Shown: positions 49,193 through 60,645 of the stretch, piece by piece
Layout of the letters: every line of letters starts with the position of its first letter
Numbering within the stretch: position 1 is the first letter of the stretch
Assembly: GCF_020080835.1 (NCBI RefSeq)
Contig: NC_058158.1
Coordinates: 27,298,305 to 27,362,304, forward strand
DNA length: 64,000 bases
Direction of reading: 5' to 3'
From: Cotesia glomerata
Taxonomy: Eukaryota > Arthropoda > Insecta > Hymenoptera > Braconidae
Translations under genes and position numbers: made by a program
Notes under the pieces: generated by a model
What the model saw: the letters and a program-made list of their open reading frames with translations, nothing else
Databases searched by the model: none
Told to the model about the DNA's origin: nothing

Positions 49193-50644
49193 TTTGATAA
49201 AATAATAATAACAATAACTATCTCTTATTTTGTATTGGTATAATTAAAATAAATAAATGATAATATAAATATTATTGACAAAATTGCTCTTAAAGAGCTT
49301 TTTCTACATATCACAAGTTTAAGTAAATAATAAAAAAAAGAAAAAAAAAACAAATTTGAAGTTTGGTGTTTTTTATTTTCAAGTTAAAATATACATATAT
49401 TTATCATGTTTATTTATTTGTATGTATTTATAATTTTATTATAGTTGATAATTAAAAAAAAAAACTAATCGTCAAAATCCAAAAATTAAATTAAATTATT
49501 GTATTATTTTTTTTTAACTTGCATTATATTATAATAGTTTTTCTATTAATACTACAAGTATAATATATATCATATACAAATTATATATAATTATAATACA
49601 CAACTTATTTACAGGAAAGTCATTCTGCAATTAATAATATTTTAGAGCAGCGATTGTATTAATAACACTTTGTCTAAAATAGTTAATTTGTCAATCAAAT
49701 AAACTATTTATTTGTAAATATTTTCAAAAAGATACAAATGAGATCTACACGCGATTTTATTATACGCGATAAAACATCAGCACAGTATTTAAGCATGAGA
49801 ATCTTAAAATGCTAAAAACTTTATTCGAATTCAAGGCAGTGGTCAATAGTTATACTAAAATTCATGTAATAATAATATACAAAAACAAAATGTCACAATA
49901 ATATGAAACATTTTTTTATCTCATAATTAATTGAGCTCATTACTCTAGCTTCTTGTCATGAGAACTGTAACCACCACTCGTGACTACAAGTATTTACATA
50001 AATTTATTTATTTTTTAATAACACTGTACAGTAAATAATTATATATACTATAATTATTTAATTTTATTAATTGTTTGAACAATTTTATTTACCTTACTTA
50101 TTAAAATAGAAAAAAGATTAGAAGAAAGGCAATAGCAAGAACCTATTTCGATTGTGCGTGGCTATATTTTATGTAATGTACGTAACTGATATCAATTCCA
50201 CTCTCCATCATTAAAATCTTTATATAACCAGTTAAAAAATAACTGGTATAATAAACTTCAATCTTATCCTCTCATTCAAGTTGATTGTTTTTTAAACTCC
50301 AAATATTTATCGAATTACGAAAATTTTTAAATTATTTCATATGCTTAACAATAAATTATTAATATTAAAAAAAAAAATACGTAGGTTTGAAAATTAAACT
50401 TCGTTGTTACAATTATTAAAATAAAAATTATAAATTAAATTATTATTTAAAATTTTTCTTTAGCTTACGCAAGCTGCCTGGTAAGTTAATATTATTTATC
50501 ACTTTTAAGTCACATCAATTTTTCATTACACTGAACTTATTAATCTTATAGCGCTTCAAGCGCAAAACATTGATTGCACAATTTTCTTTCAAGAAAATTT
50601 TTTTTTCTTTATTTTTATTACAATTCATAACAATAAAAAAATAA
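49193..50644. other. Convergent 3' region, ODR-4 / palmitoyltransferase
   Basis: About 1.45 kb of very AT-rich UTR or spacer DNA with homopolymer runs. AATAAATAAATGATAAT near 49247 may end ODR-4. Nothing further was recognised. Confidence 0.5.
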
Positions 50645-53600
50645 TTAAACAATACCTATTTTAATAAGACCCGTCTGACTTCCGCGACCTACACTTGATT
50701 CTTCTAAAGAATCTAAGTCAAGTGCAGACTCAATCATTGTTGTGTCTTGAAGTAATCGTAATCGCGAGGCCGACAAGGGTGTCGTGACAGTCGTCTGTGG
50801 CATCGTCGTGCCTAATACAGGTGAAATAATTACACTTTGTTTCGGTGGTAATGGAGCAATCTCATCAATGTCTATCGGTGGAATACTCAGTGAAGCCAAT
50901 GGCATTTCGTTAGAAACAAGGTGGCTTACGCTGTTTGTTGTACTACCTAAAATAATAATTTTAAATACAGATTAATATTTATACTTAGTCTCTTTAAAAT
51001 ATAAATGATTAATTTAATAAATTAAAAACTGTTATGGGGAATCTAGGAATATCCCGACTTTTTAAATATTAAATTAAAAAGCCATTCACATATTGTTTAT
51101 AAATAATATAAAACATCGGTAAAAAAATACCTCATCCTTCCAAAATATATTTACAAATTAAATAAATTATAAAATCCAAACAATTCAAACCAAAGTCCTT
51201 GTGAATTAGTCACAATCCAAAACAAGCTTATCAGGAAATGGTGCTCACTGGGAAAATACTGATTATGAAATTAACAAATAAAAAAGGTAAAAAAATGCTT
51301 TCGATTTTAGGTTAATGCCAAGTAACAAAAAAAAATATTTTACAAATAGATTAGAAACAATTAACAATCTGTTTTTTTTAATTTATTGTGCACGAAAATG
51401 CAAGTGGTATGATGGACTTACCAAATGTCACGGACTTGAGCCCTCGATAATAGGTCGTAATTATAAACAAAAAATTATTGATTGATATAGTTTTTAAAAT
51501 TTGAATGTATATTCATCTATCTAGATATTACTGATAAAATATTTAGTTTAAATACATAAATTTCTTAACCTCTTGGAAGATATTAAGTGTTCCAATCTGT
51601 TGAAACACTGATACGTATCATGCATACGTATAAATGTATTTTATTTTTTGTTTTTAAGCTTATTTACTTATCTAATATCATTAGTGTCATGAAAAATGCG
51701 ATTTCTCGATAAGAATCGCGGAGCGTAGGGACGATTATGCTGAGGAGCTATAAGTAATCATTGTCAATCATTATCATTGATGGGGCTGACAATAAAACGA
51801 CGATTCATTAAATTATCCTCAGCACTTTCCCCTGGACAAATAGAATTATTATCCATAAAGGCCATATCATAATTTAAAGGCGCTGAACCAAATCTATTAA
51901 CTACTAGACCGATTGCACTTTGACCAATCATAGGAATATTACCAGAGCCTAATATTCTATTAGGTAAAATATTCTTAGTAATTGGATACTTAAAGCCATG
52001 TTGATTACATCTAAGATTATTGTATTTAAGAGTCTGCGGCGAGTGATAAGAACGTGATGGATCTTCAGAATAACGTTGAGGAAATTTTTGTAAGTCTATC
52101 GACTTTCTATAACCATCATCATTATCATTATCAATATCGCCATATCTTAAATAGTCTTCCGAGTATCCACGAGGATATTTTTGAAGATCAATCGCGTATT
52201 TTTGATCAACAGTATACTGTTGTTGGTTGTGTATTAAATTATTTTCAGAACAGCGTTGGTACTCTTCACGACATCTCTGTGGATATCTTTGCAAAGTTTC
52301 CTCACATTTATAATTAAATTTTTGAACTTCGGCATTCAGACGTTCTATTTCGGCAGCATAAGCATCACCAGGTTGCACGCGATCTTGAGCACAACGTCGC
52401 GGCGTTGAATATTTTGGAATGTATACTTCGTTTGAGTACTGACGATACTTGGGTAATTCAACAGGGCAACGTGGTAACTGGCTCATAAGTGTTAACTCAC
52501 CGTTTAATGATTCAATCCGCGGTGAACGTTGACCAGCGACAAGATTATTCATTGAACCAGTTATATCATTATCTACATGAGAAGGAATACTGTGTCCGTT
52601 TGCCTGTATAAATAAAAATAAAACAATAATCATCTCTTTATCCTATGGACATGTCCATTCATACGTAAAAAAGTCCTGTTAAATCCACACCGGGTGAATA
52701 TAAGGACCTTAAATCGACGCTGAGTGGATTTATCAGGATTTTTTTACGTGCGAATAGACACTTTTTATCCTATATTTAAAAAAATTTTAATTAAAAAGTA
52801 AAATTTACTTGTGGCTGCATAACTTTAACTGTGCCATAAGCTTTATTATTGGCGATCACATAATCTTCACAAGTTCTCTCACGTTCAGCTCTATATCCAG
52901 GAGTTACTATTCCTCTTCTATCTGAAATAATGAAAATAAAAAATGTTAACGATAAGAGCTACAATTTTTTTTTTTATAATTAATGTAAAACAAATAAATA
53001 CCGATAAGACTTGGTGGAGCTGGTCCACAGAGTACGTAAAAACAATTACCACAAATATTTCCATGACTATATGGATTAAAGCTTTCTTGTTCTCGTTTAC
53101 TCGAAAACGAACCTTTTATCTGTAATAATTTATATAGTAATTAAGTCAGAATTAAATATATCAGGTAGATAGAGATATGAACTGTAAACAATAAATTACG
53201 TCTTCATTTGTTGTTTGGTTACTACTTGTAAGATAAGTATGAAACCCGGCAAGACCTAAAATACTCCAAATGGAAAAAAAACAAACAACACCAACCACAA
53301 CGCTTCCTGGTGAATTTTTAATTGCATCTAAAAATGGTCTATCATCTCGGGTCACTGTAAATTTAACTTTATGTAAGTAAAATTTTAGCTAAGTAAACAA
53401 ACTACTAAATTCAATATTATTGTAAAAACTTACGCATGATAAGATGTGTTATTGCACAAGCAAAGATGAAAACACACAGGAAGGCTAAGGATACGATAAA
53501 TGCGTAAAAATATCTATAATTCCTTCTACCCACACAATTTCCAACCCACGGACAATGATGATCGAATCCCTCTGTGAATAATTAAATTTTATTGTTATTA

Positions 53601-53648
53601 AAATATGTAAAAATAATAAAAAAGTTACATCATCCTTGAATAAAATTG

Positions 53649-53727
<79 letters not shown>

Positions 53728-54446
53728 TAATAAACTCACCAACACAGTTGTCACATAGACTACAATGAGACGCTCTCGGAGGTCTAAATATTTTACAAGT
53801 AAAACAATATTTTAGTTTAACTGGCTGTCCCTTCACGAGGATTTCCTTCGTCCGTGGAGGCGGTCGATACGTCGGAGAGTTACCATTGTTGGGAACTTCT
53901 GCAAATGTGATATAAACAAATAAAAATTATGTGTTACATATTATTTGCTCTCGCTGAACGATAAAAGGATGAAAGGAATTAAGATAATAAAATGTTTAAT
54001 TTTTAATCATGCCTATTTGTTTTTCAATATATGCAGCCTCATCAGGTGTCGCCCGGGGTATCACACCAGGGTCACTAAAACTTGTCCGCAATAATGCTGA
54101 CATTACGAACATAAAAAGTAATCCACCTATCACTGGTATCGCTGGAGTTATGTGGAGCGCCAAGTATGGACAACTGAAAATGATGAAAGTGTATTCATTA
54201 GTCACGCTATGATCAATTATATGGATCAAAAAATTTACAACATTAGAAATGTTTGTTAAAACAATTAAAAATATAAAATAAAATAAAAAGATCTTACTCA
54301 TAAATAAAAAATAAAGCGCTTGTTCCAGCAATCAGGCATAGAGTTATGTAAAATACTCCTGTCTGTGGTGCCATCATGACTCTACCATCACAGCAGAATC
54401 TATTACGTCCTGGGAATAATTCCCATTTTCTTGTGACATGCGGCAT
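50645..54446 (-). CDS. app: DHHC palmitoyltransferase, approximated/ZDHHC9-14-18 type
   Basis: A multi-pass S-acyltransferase; Drosophila approximated controls Fat/Dachs planar growth signalling. Shared exons in transcript order are 54446-54298, 54173-54013, 53898-53740, 53571-53434, 53354-53200, 53119-53002 and 52921-52809. The catalytic zinc-finger domain reads KYCFTCKIFRPPRASHCSLC, then FDHHCPWVGNCVG with the DHHC cysteine. Four hydrophobic segments are visible, as is the family signature TSFSDPGVIPRATPDEAAYIE. Intron 2 has a GC donor (G|GCATGA). The likely canonical ending uses 52603-52501 then 50946-50645 (465 residues total), closing with SASRLRLLQDTTMIESALDL and a tail ending GLIKIGIV. 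A competing ending is listed separately. Intron 3 is nearly half AT microsatellite. Confidence 0.93.
51764..52603 (-). CDS. app: Alternative long C-terminal exon of the DHHC gene
   Basis: If the internal donor AACG|GTGAGT (exon end 52501) is not used, the exon continues open for 240 more codons to a stop at 51764. This gives a 610-residue enzyme. The extra tail is rich in Tyr, Arg, Gln and Asn. It contains a loosely repeated motif: LQRYPQRCREEYQRC, LQKYPRGYSEDYLRYGD and LQKFPQRYSEDPSRSY. An open frame this long in DNA this AT-rich is unlikely by chance, and the internal repeats suggest selection on the protein. Whether it is a real isoform or a retained intron cannot be decided here. Confidence 0.6.
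   Translation of the reverse strand, partial: ANGHSIPSHVDNDITGSMNNLVAGQRSPRIESLNGELTLMSQLPRCPVELPKYRQYSNEVYIPKYSTPRRCAQDRVQPGDAYAAEIERLNAEVQKFNYKCEETLQRYPQRCREEYQRCSENNLIHNQQQYTVDQKYAIDLQKYPRGYSEDYLRYGDIDNDNDDGYRKSIDLQKFPQRYSEDPSRSYHSPQTLKYNNLRCNQHGFKYPITKNILPNRILGSGNIPMIGQSAIGLVVNRFGSAPLNYDMAFMDNNSICPGESAEDNLMNRRFIVSPINDND
52652..52760. mobile_element. 109-bp MITE in DHHC gene intron 7
   Basis: Ends TGTCCATTCATACGTAAAAA and, on the other strand, TGTCTATTCGCACGTAAAAA form inverted repeats of about 37 bp extending into AAATCCAC. The loop is about 35 bp. No target duplication was clear. It lies 49 bp from the acceptor of the preceding-listed exon (52603) on the minus strand, within the 205-bp intron 52604-52808. 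Confidence 0.7.
53650..53722. repeat. AT dinucleotide microsatellite in DHHC gene intron 3
   Basis: About 36 uninterrupted AT repeats lie in the 168-bp intron 53572-53739. They begin about 17 bp from the 5' splice site on the transcript strand. Length variation between individuals is expected. Confidence 0.95.
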
Positions 54447-54696
54447 CGTGATTTATATGTTGTTTTTTCTTTTGTACATCAAAAAATTATTTTATCTAAC
54501 CACGAGCCTTAAGAGGAATCTGTGAAATGTAAATAATACAATTATAATGATTTCAAGGGTGAAAGTGTTTTCGTTCTTCATTAACATAACTCGCATACCA
54601 TTAAATTAAGAATACTACATGATGCAAGCACCATATCAACCAAGGTCATTAATTGACCATAAATATATTTATTTATCAAGCTCTACTGTAATAGCT

Positions 54697-54784
<88 letters not shown>

Positions 54785-57700
54785 TATCATAATCATAAAA
54801 TTAATGATTCGTCATGATCATTAACTATTGACTTAACCTAATTGATATAAAATAGTTAAAACTAAAATACTATAACTCGTAATACAGTGAATCAAGTGAC
54901 GTATAGTAAATTGTTATCGTACTTTAAATCCTAAAATAAACGATGAACTCACATTGTGTACATCATCTTCTTCGCCTTACAGGAGGCTGTTGATTTCATC
55001 AAGAGCACTCACTTTGAAATAATATTTTTCTTTTTGGCACGTACCAAGTTAGCAAAATCCATGAGAAATTAAACTTACGACAAATTCCTTTTCATACCTT
55101 GTGACTATTGTTGTTGACAGAAATAATGATTTGTTCAAAATATTTAATTGTTCGATATATACTCAAACTTTTAACATTACCACACTATCAGTTTAATCAA
55201 TCGAATGCTGTTTATCTCGCAACTTGATGTGATAAAAAAAATTAACTAATCTCTTTCTGTCTCTTTAATAATACCATTTAGTATTTATCACAATACCTGG
55301 CGTATATTTACGACTGATGATCTTGGAATTCAACATGTGTGAGCGAGTGTCATGGTTTAGTGTGCTAGATAGTAGATGATAGAGTGGGGTAAAAATGTTA
55401 AACCAAAATATAGAAAATATACGTAATGTCGAGTAAATCGATAGCTGCTACATCGATATGATAAGTTATCGGCAGACAATAATGTGAACGAACGCGCGAA
55501 TCGGGCGAATTGTGAGAATTGCGTGTGCACTCGTCTTTGTATATGAGTAAATAAAATTTTCTATCTTATTTATCAAATTATTAAGAAAATACTTGCTTTA
55601 CAAGATAAACATAGTGTAAAAATTATATAAAAATACGCCTTGGTTTATTTTTGGACATATAAAATGTAACACTCAAATTATTTTCGGCTATAAAAAAACA
55701 TATTTTATACTACTGCATTTTATCAAACTTTTCTTTGCCAAAATTTCTTTCTAACTGTCACTTTTGTAACAAAGAAAAAAATTTATTTATTTTTTGTTAA
55801 ATACTAATTATTCGTTAGTTACATGATTATTAACTGTTGAATTAATTTTATTAAAAAGTTAACACATTCTTTTAGGAAAGAGTGAGAAAATTTAAAGAAA
55901 AGAATAACATAATTTGACGATATTAATTATTTCAATTATATACTTTTTTACATTTAATAATTATTTTTATTTATGTATATCAAGTTAGTTAATTTAATTT
56001 ATTTATATATAATCTTTAAAGAAAGATTAAGGAAATAGAATGAAATTTTTTTTCAATAAATAACTAATTAAACATTATTTTATACGTACATTGCCAGATT
56101 CGTATTGTCAGTATATGTACGATTGTAATAAAAGAATTAATTAATTAAAAATAGGTACAAATTTTTAAATATTAACAAAAATTCAAATATTCATAAGAAT
56201 ATTCATAAGAACCTAAGCGTCACAAAAAAAATGTTGACTTTTTGGGAGAATTTATTTAACAAGAAGTCAGAAATTTATAATTGTCAACTTAAATTTAACA
56301 AAACATTAACAAAAAAACATTTGTGCCGCTTGGGAAATGATTATCACTCTTTTTTATGATTGGATAATTAAATCGTACTTTTAACCGGGATTTCACCATT
56401 TCAAGATAAGCGTTTATTTCGGCGCTCAACTCGCGATCAGTACGTGATTGCTGAAAATAATACATTTCAATTTAAGTAAATTATTGCAATAAGATAATTT
56501 TTAATTCTAAATATTAAAATATCCTGTACATGTTCTTATACAGTTTGAACACGTGTAAAGTTATTGCGTATTTTTGTCAGACAATAAAATGATAACTTTC
56601 ATGATTGATTTCTCTACAAATCACATGTAAGCGTTCGATATCGTAGTCCGTATTAATAATCTTTAATCCCTATAATTAGGTCTATTGGATTCTCTTTGAG
56701 GTCAGAAAAATAATACAAAGTACTATCGATCGAGAATTAGTTAACCATTGTGGGTGATACTTTTCCTGTTACTTATTATTTTTTCGTCCTAAATATAGTA
56801 TGAAGGTCATCAATACTATGAAAACTACAAAGGTGATGAGATATTTTTCGTTACAGATACCATAAGGGCGTATAATAATTATATATTAAAACATTGACAG
56901 ATATATATTGTTTCATTTTACCAAGATAATTTTCGAAAATGGGAAAATCTTCTATTCGGATTCTTGCAACACTGCGGATAAATCGTCTGCTGAAGAAGAA
57001 ATTAAATGAAAATTAAAAAAGATTTTGGTTGAAGTTATACCCATTTTTTCCAATGGCTGGATCAATGTCATTATTTATTTTGCAAAATTAAACGAAATTG
57101 TAAATATTTAACACGTAAAAATTAATTGTTTATTATGGTTGCGTAAATATTTATGTTTATTTTAGTTATTCATAACGTTCTTTTATGTATTTACTTATGT
57201 GTTTCAATAATTATGAAAAGTTATATAATAGTAAGACTTGAGAATTCATATTAAAATTACTCAAATTCATATATCTTTACAATTAATAATTTTCTTCTTT
57301 TTTATTCAATTATTTATTTATAAATTGTATTTATTCTAGTTTTATTATTATAATAATTGATTATAATGATAATTAATCAATAATAATAATAAATAGAGCC
57401 AAAGTAGATTTAGTTTAAATAATTCAACTTTGTGGTTTTTAGGCACAGTTGAGCATATAAAAAGTTTATCATCACAGAAGGGTGCTGTTGTAATTAAAGG
57501 TTAGACTTTTTTTTTGCAAATAATAATTATTAATACTTGACTTCAAGTTCTGACTTGAAGTTAAAGATAGTAGGAAGTCATATTGAGGATGGTTGTTGTA
57601 TAGTTAGGCGGGAAAAAATAGCAATGAGAGAGAGACACCGAATATATATTTATAAGAGTGATGGCGATAGCTAAAACGGTATTAGGGGTTGATGATGTAC

Positions 57701-58935
57701 AGCAGAATACACTACTGAATAATAACGGATATTATTAGCAAGTAGGATATAAAAGAGGCGAGAAGAACAACTACGAGAAAGACTCAACAACCGAGAGCAT
57801 CTATAGATGAAGGTAAATTTATAATATAAAAAGAGATGAAAAGAGGAGAAAATAAATAAAAGCAATAGCAGTAGCAGTATGTGATAGGGAGAGTTTGTTG
57901 GGAGAGACGCAAACGCTAAAATCAGCTCGAGCGATCGATGCGATAAATGGATGCGTGCGATTGGTAGCCGGGGAAAATCGATAATGAACAAGGGGGTACC
58001 CTGCACCTATACTTCCATATATCTATCCTCTACGAAACCAACACCACACGGTCGCACAACCGCACCGCACAGCCGGAGGATGGAGCAAAGACCGAAATAT
58101 CGATTTTTAGGCCCCTACGCCGTGGTTCGATGCTCATATTTGCCCCGTACCCCGTCAGCGACACGCCATTCAAAACACCAACGCGTGAGCGAATATTATT
58201 CATTGTTTAATTATTGTCATACGTTCAAAAAATTATATTTTACAAGTGTTTTTAATTTATCAGGATATACTTGTTTAATTGATAAGTGAGAGTAAGGGAG
58301 AGATTTTAGAGATCACTGGTGAAAAACTAATATTTGCAGTGACCATCGACCGACTGTAATCTTAATTGATGTCGTCAGGTAAAAATGAGAACACTTTTTT
58401 TTTTTTTTTTCGTTATGTAATCGTGTAATGTAAAATAAGTATCAATTGAAAAAAATTTCCGTGTTATAAATACGATATTTATTGAATATTACTTCATTGA
58501 AAGTTTATTTACAAGTTCAAATATGCAGTCGAACAATACTGTGCGATTAAATGTGATGTCGGGATGATGATAATGCAAGATGATGATATTGAATAAATTT
58601 ATAAATGGTTATTTATACTATTATCACTTGTTTGCGTTCATAAAAACATTAGCACATAGGAAATGGATGGAAGGAAGGAAGGATAGATAAATGATTGCAT
58701 TTGAAACGTGTGTGGGATCGATTGAGAAACAATAGAGCCAGTCGAGCTTCGCGGTTGTACCCCCGAGGGAATAAATTTTATGGTCGATAATAATTTGTGA
58801 TTTTTTTCATTATAGTTGAATCATAGTCATCGTGACTGTGATATGTTTTTTAAATTTGATTTGACTCTTATTTAATTCGATATATTGATGAATAATAAAT
58901 CTATTATAATATTATTGATTTATTTTACAGAAAAA
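54447..58935. promoter_or_regulatory. Large divergent intergenic region, DHHC gene / BTB gene
   Basis: About 4.5 kb lies between divergent start codons. It contains a second long TA microsatellite (54699-54776). It should also hold promoters and 5'-UTR exons of both genes. A plausible BTB 5'-UTR exon ends at about 58378 with the donor CGTCAG|GTAAAA. It follows a GC-richer island (57950-58190) that could be the promoter or first exon. The 112-codon frame at 57951-58289 lies in that island and is not considered coding. The middle (55500-57500) is featureless AT-rich DNA. Confidence 0.45.
54699..54776. repeat. TA dinucleotide microsatellite
   Basis: About 38 uninterrupted TA repeats lie in the intergenic or 5'-UTR region upstream of the palmitoyltransferase start codon. 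Confidence 0.95.
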
Positions 58936-60645
58936 ATGGCCATTGCGGCGTCAGAAAACTATCAGCTAAAGTGGCACAGCTATGGAGCTCATCTCCATAG
59001 TTCAGTAGCTACTTTGCTTCATTCGGAATCATTCGCTGATGTTCTGCTAGCTACGTCTTGTGGACGTCACGTTGCTGCACATCGCTTCGTTCTTGCCGCC
59101 TGTTCATCTTATCTCAGTCATATATTTCAGACTTGTCATTTTGGTGCCAATACCAACTCTCCAATCATCGTAGTAAGTAAATTAATTAATAAATTCAGAA
59201 ATGGTCATTTCAATGTATACGTTTTTTTCAGGTCTTACCAATTGAAATTGGTTACCGTACATTGAAAATATTAATTCAATACATGTATAGTGGCGAAGCA
59301 ACAGTCACCAATGATCAGCTAGAAGGCGTTTTAAAAGCCGGTGATATACTAAGAGTCCGTGGATTATGGAGATCTAATACATCGAGTAAGAAAGAAAATA
59401 TTCAATCAAATAATCAGAAAGTTGATCGTGATAAAAAAGAACAACAACCAGGGCCAGGACAAATACAAAAAATAAAATTAGTCCAACCGAGTACTGAAAA
59501 AATAATTACCGAAGCTACAACAACCCCTCAACCAGTTCCTGTACCACTTGTTCAGCCAATTATAACATCAACAACAACGATGACAATGACAAATGCTACA
59601 GTACCATCTCCTAGTCCACCAGTTCCGACAGTACTACCTGAGAAAATGAAAGAAAAACCTGAAGAAGCGTCAATGAATACTGAACCGAAAAAAATAGTAG
59701 ATAATCCCAAAAATAATGACCAAATTAAAAATAAAGAAAATGTGGAAAATGGAAAGAAGAAAAGGTCTAGAGATATTGAAACCGATTCAAATAAATCTAG
59801 AAGTGATGTTGGTGATACAGAATTAAATTTGGGTCTTTTAGTGAAAGATGAACCTATTGATTGGGAAGAGTCTATGGATCCTACTGAATCGCTTACGATA
59901 GATCATGAAATTGATATTAAACCAGTGAGTATTGCTATAATGATCAATTAACATTTGTGTTCATATTATTTATACTTAATCTTTTTTTTAATAGGAAATT
60001 GTACACAGTGCTGACGAAGATGGAGAGTTGGAAGAGGAGGAAGAAGAAGAAGAGGAAGAATATACACCTTTAACTTGTGATATGTGCAGCCAAACTTTTA
60101 ATCGTCCTTCTGATTGGGTAAGACACATAGAATTTACACACGCAGATATGACAGAAAATCGTCGGAAGAAACGTAAGGTATATAATAGTGAATTAATTAT
60201 CATATTTATTTAGTTAACATCATGAGGAGTTTCATTTATTTATAATTATGATTTTTTTTAGGGTGACGATGATGATAATAAAGATTTTCCTCCATTAAAG
60301 TGCGATTTATGTGGTAACATGTATCCTACACCTCAAGAATGGGTTCGTCATATACAAACCGAACATACTGAAGAACAATTAGCCCTGATGAATAATTCAG
60401 CACCGCCAAAACCTAAACGAGTTCATAATCATCAAAAACTTTGTAATATTTGTCAAAAAGTATTTCCAAGCCATGCTTCAATGGTAATACATCAGCGAAC
60501 GCACACGGGCGAAAGGCCATTTCTCTGTTCTTATTGTAAAAAAGGTTTCAACGTAAAAAGTAACTTGTTAAGGCATCTTCGAACACTCCATGATAAATTT
60601 GTTCATCCAAGTTTATATGGTAGTAATGGCAGTAAAAATGCCTAA
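58936..60645 (+). CDS. BTB domain C2H2 zinc-finger transcription factor
   Basis: A sequence-specific regulator of the insect tramtrack (TTK-type BTB) class. Exons are 58936-59172, 59232-59924, 59995-60177 and 60262-60645 (1497 nt, 498 residues). The BTB domain starts at once: YQLKWHSYGAHLHSSVATL, then SFADVLLAT, AAHRFVLAACSSYLSHIF and IQYMYSGEATV. The long exon 2 linker is low-complexity (Pro/Thr/Lys) with an EPIDWEE-type acidic patch, LVKDEPIDWEESMD, similar to sumoylation-like KxEP sites. A poly-Glu run precedes four C2H2 fingers: CDMCSQTF, CDLCGNMY, CNICQKVF and CSYCKKGF. The linker HTGERPF joins the last two. The start codon lies 8 bp after an acceptor (TATTTTACAG), so the 5' UTR is spliced. 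The exact orthologue is not assigned. Confidence 0.9.

Noticed and set aside
53485..53836. Minus-strand frames reading long Ile-Tyr runs
   Set aside because: They are produced by reading through the AT microsatellite in intron 3 of the palmitoyltransferase; flanking parts belong to real exons.
57951..58289. 112-codon plus-strand frame in GC-richer DNA
   Set aside because: No recognisable protein; overlaps an opposite-strand frame of similar length. Better explained as promoter/5'-UTR of the BTB gene.
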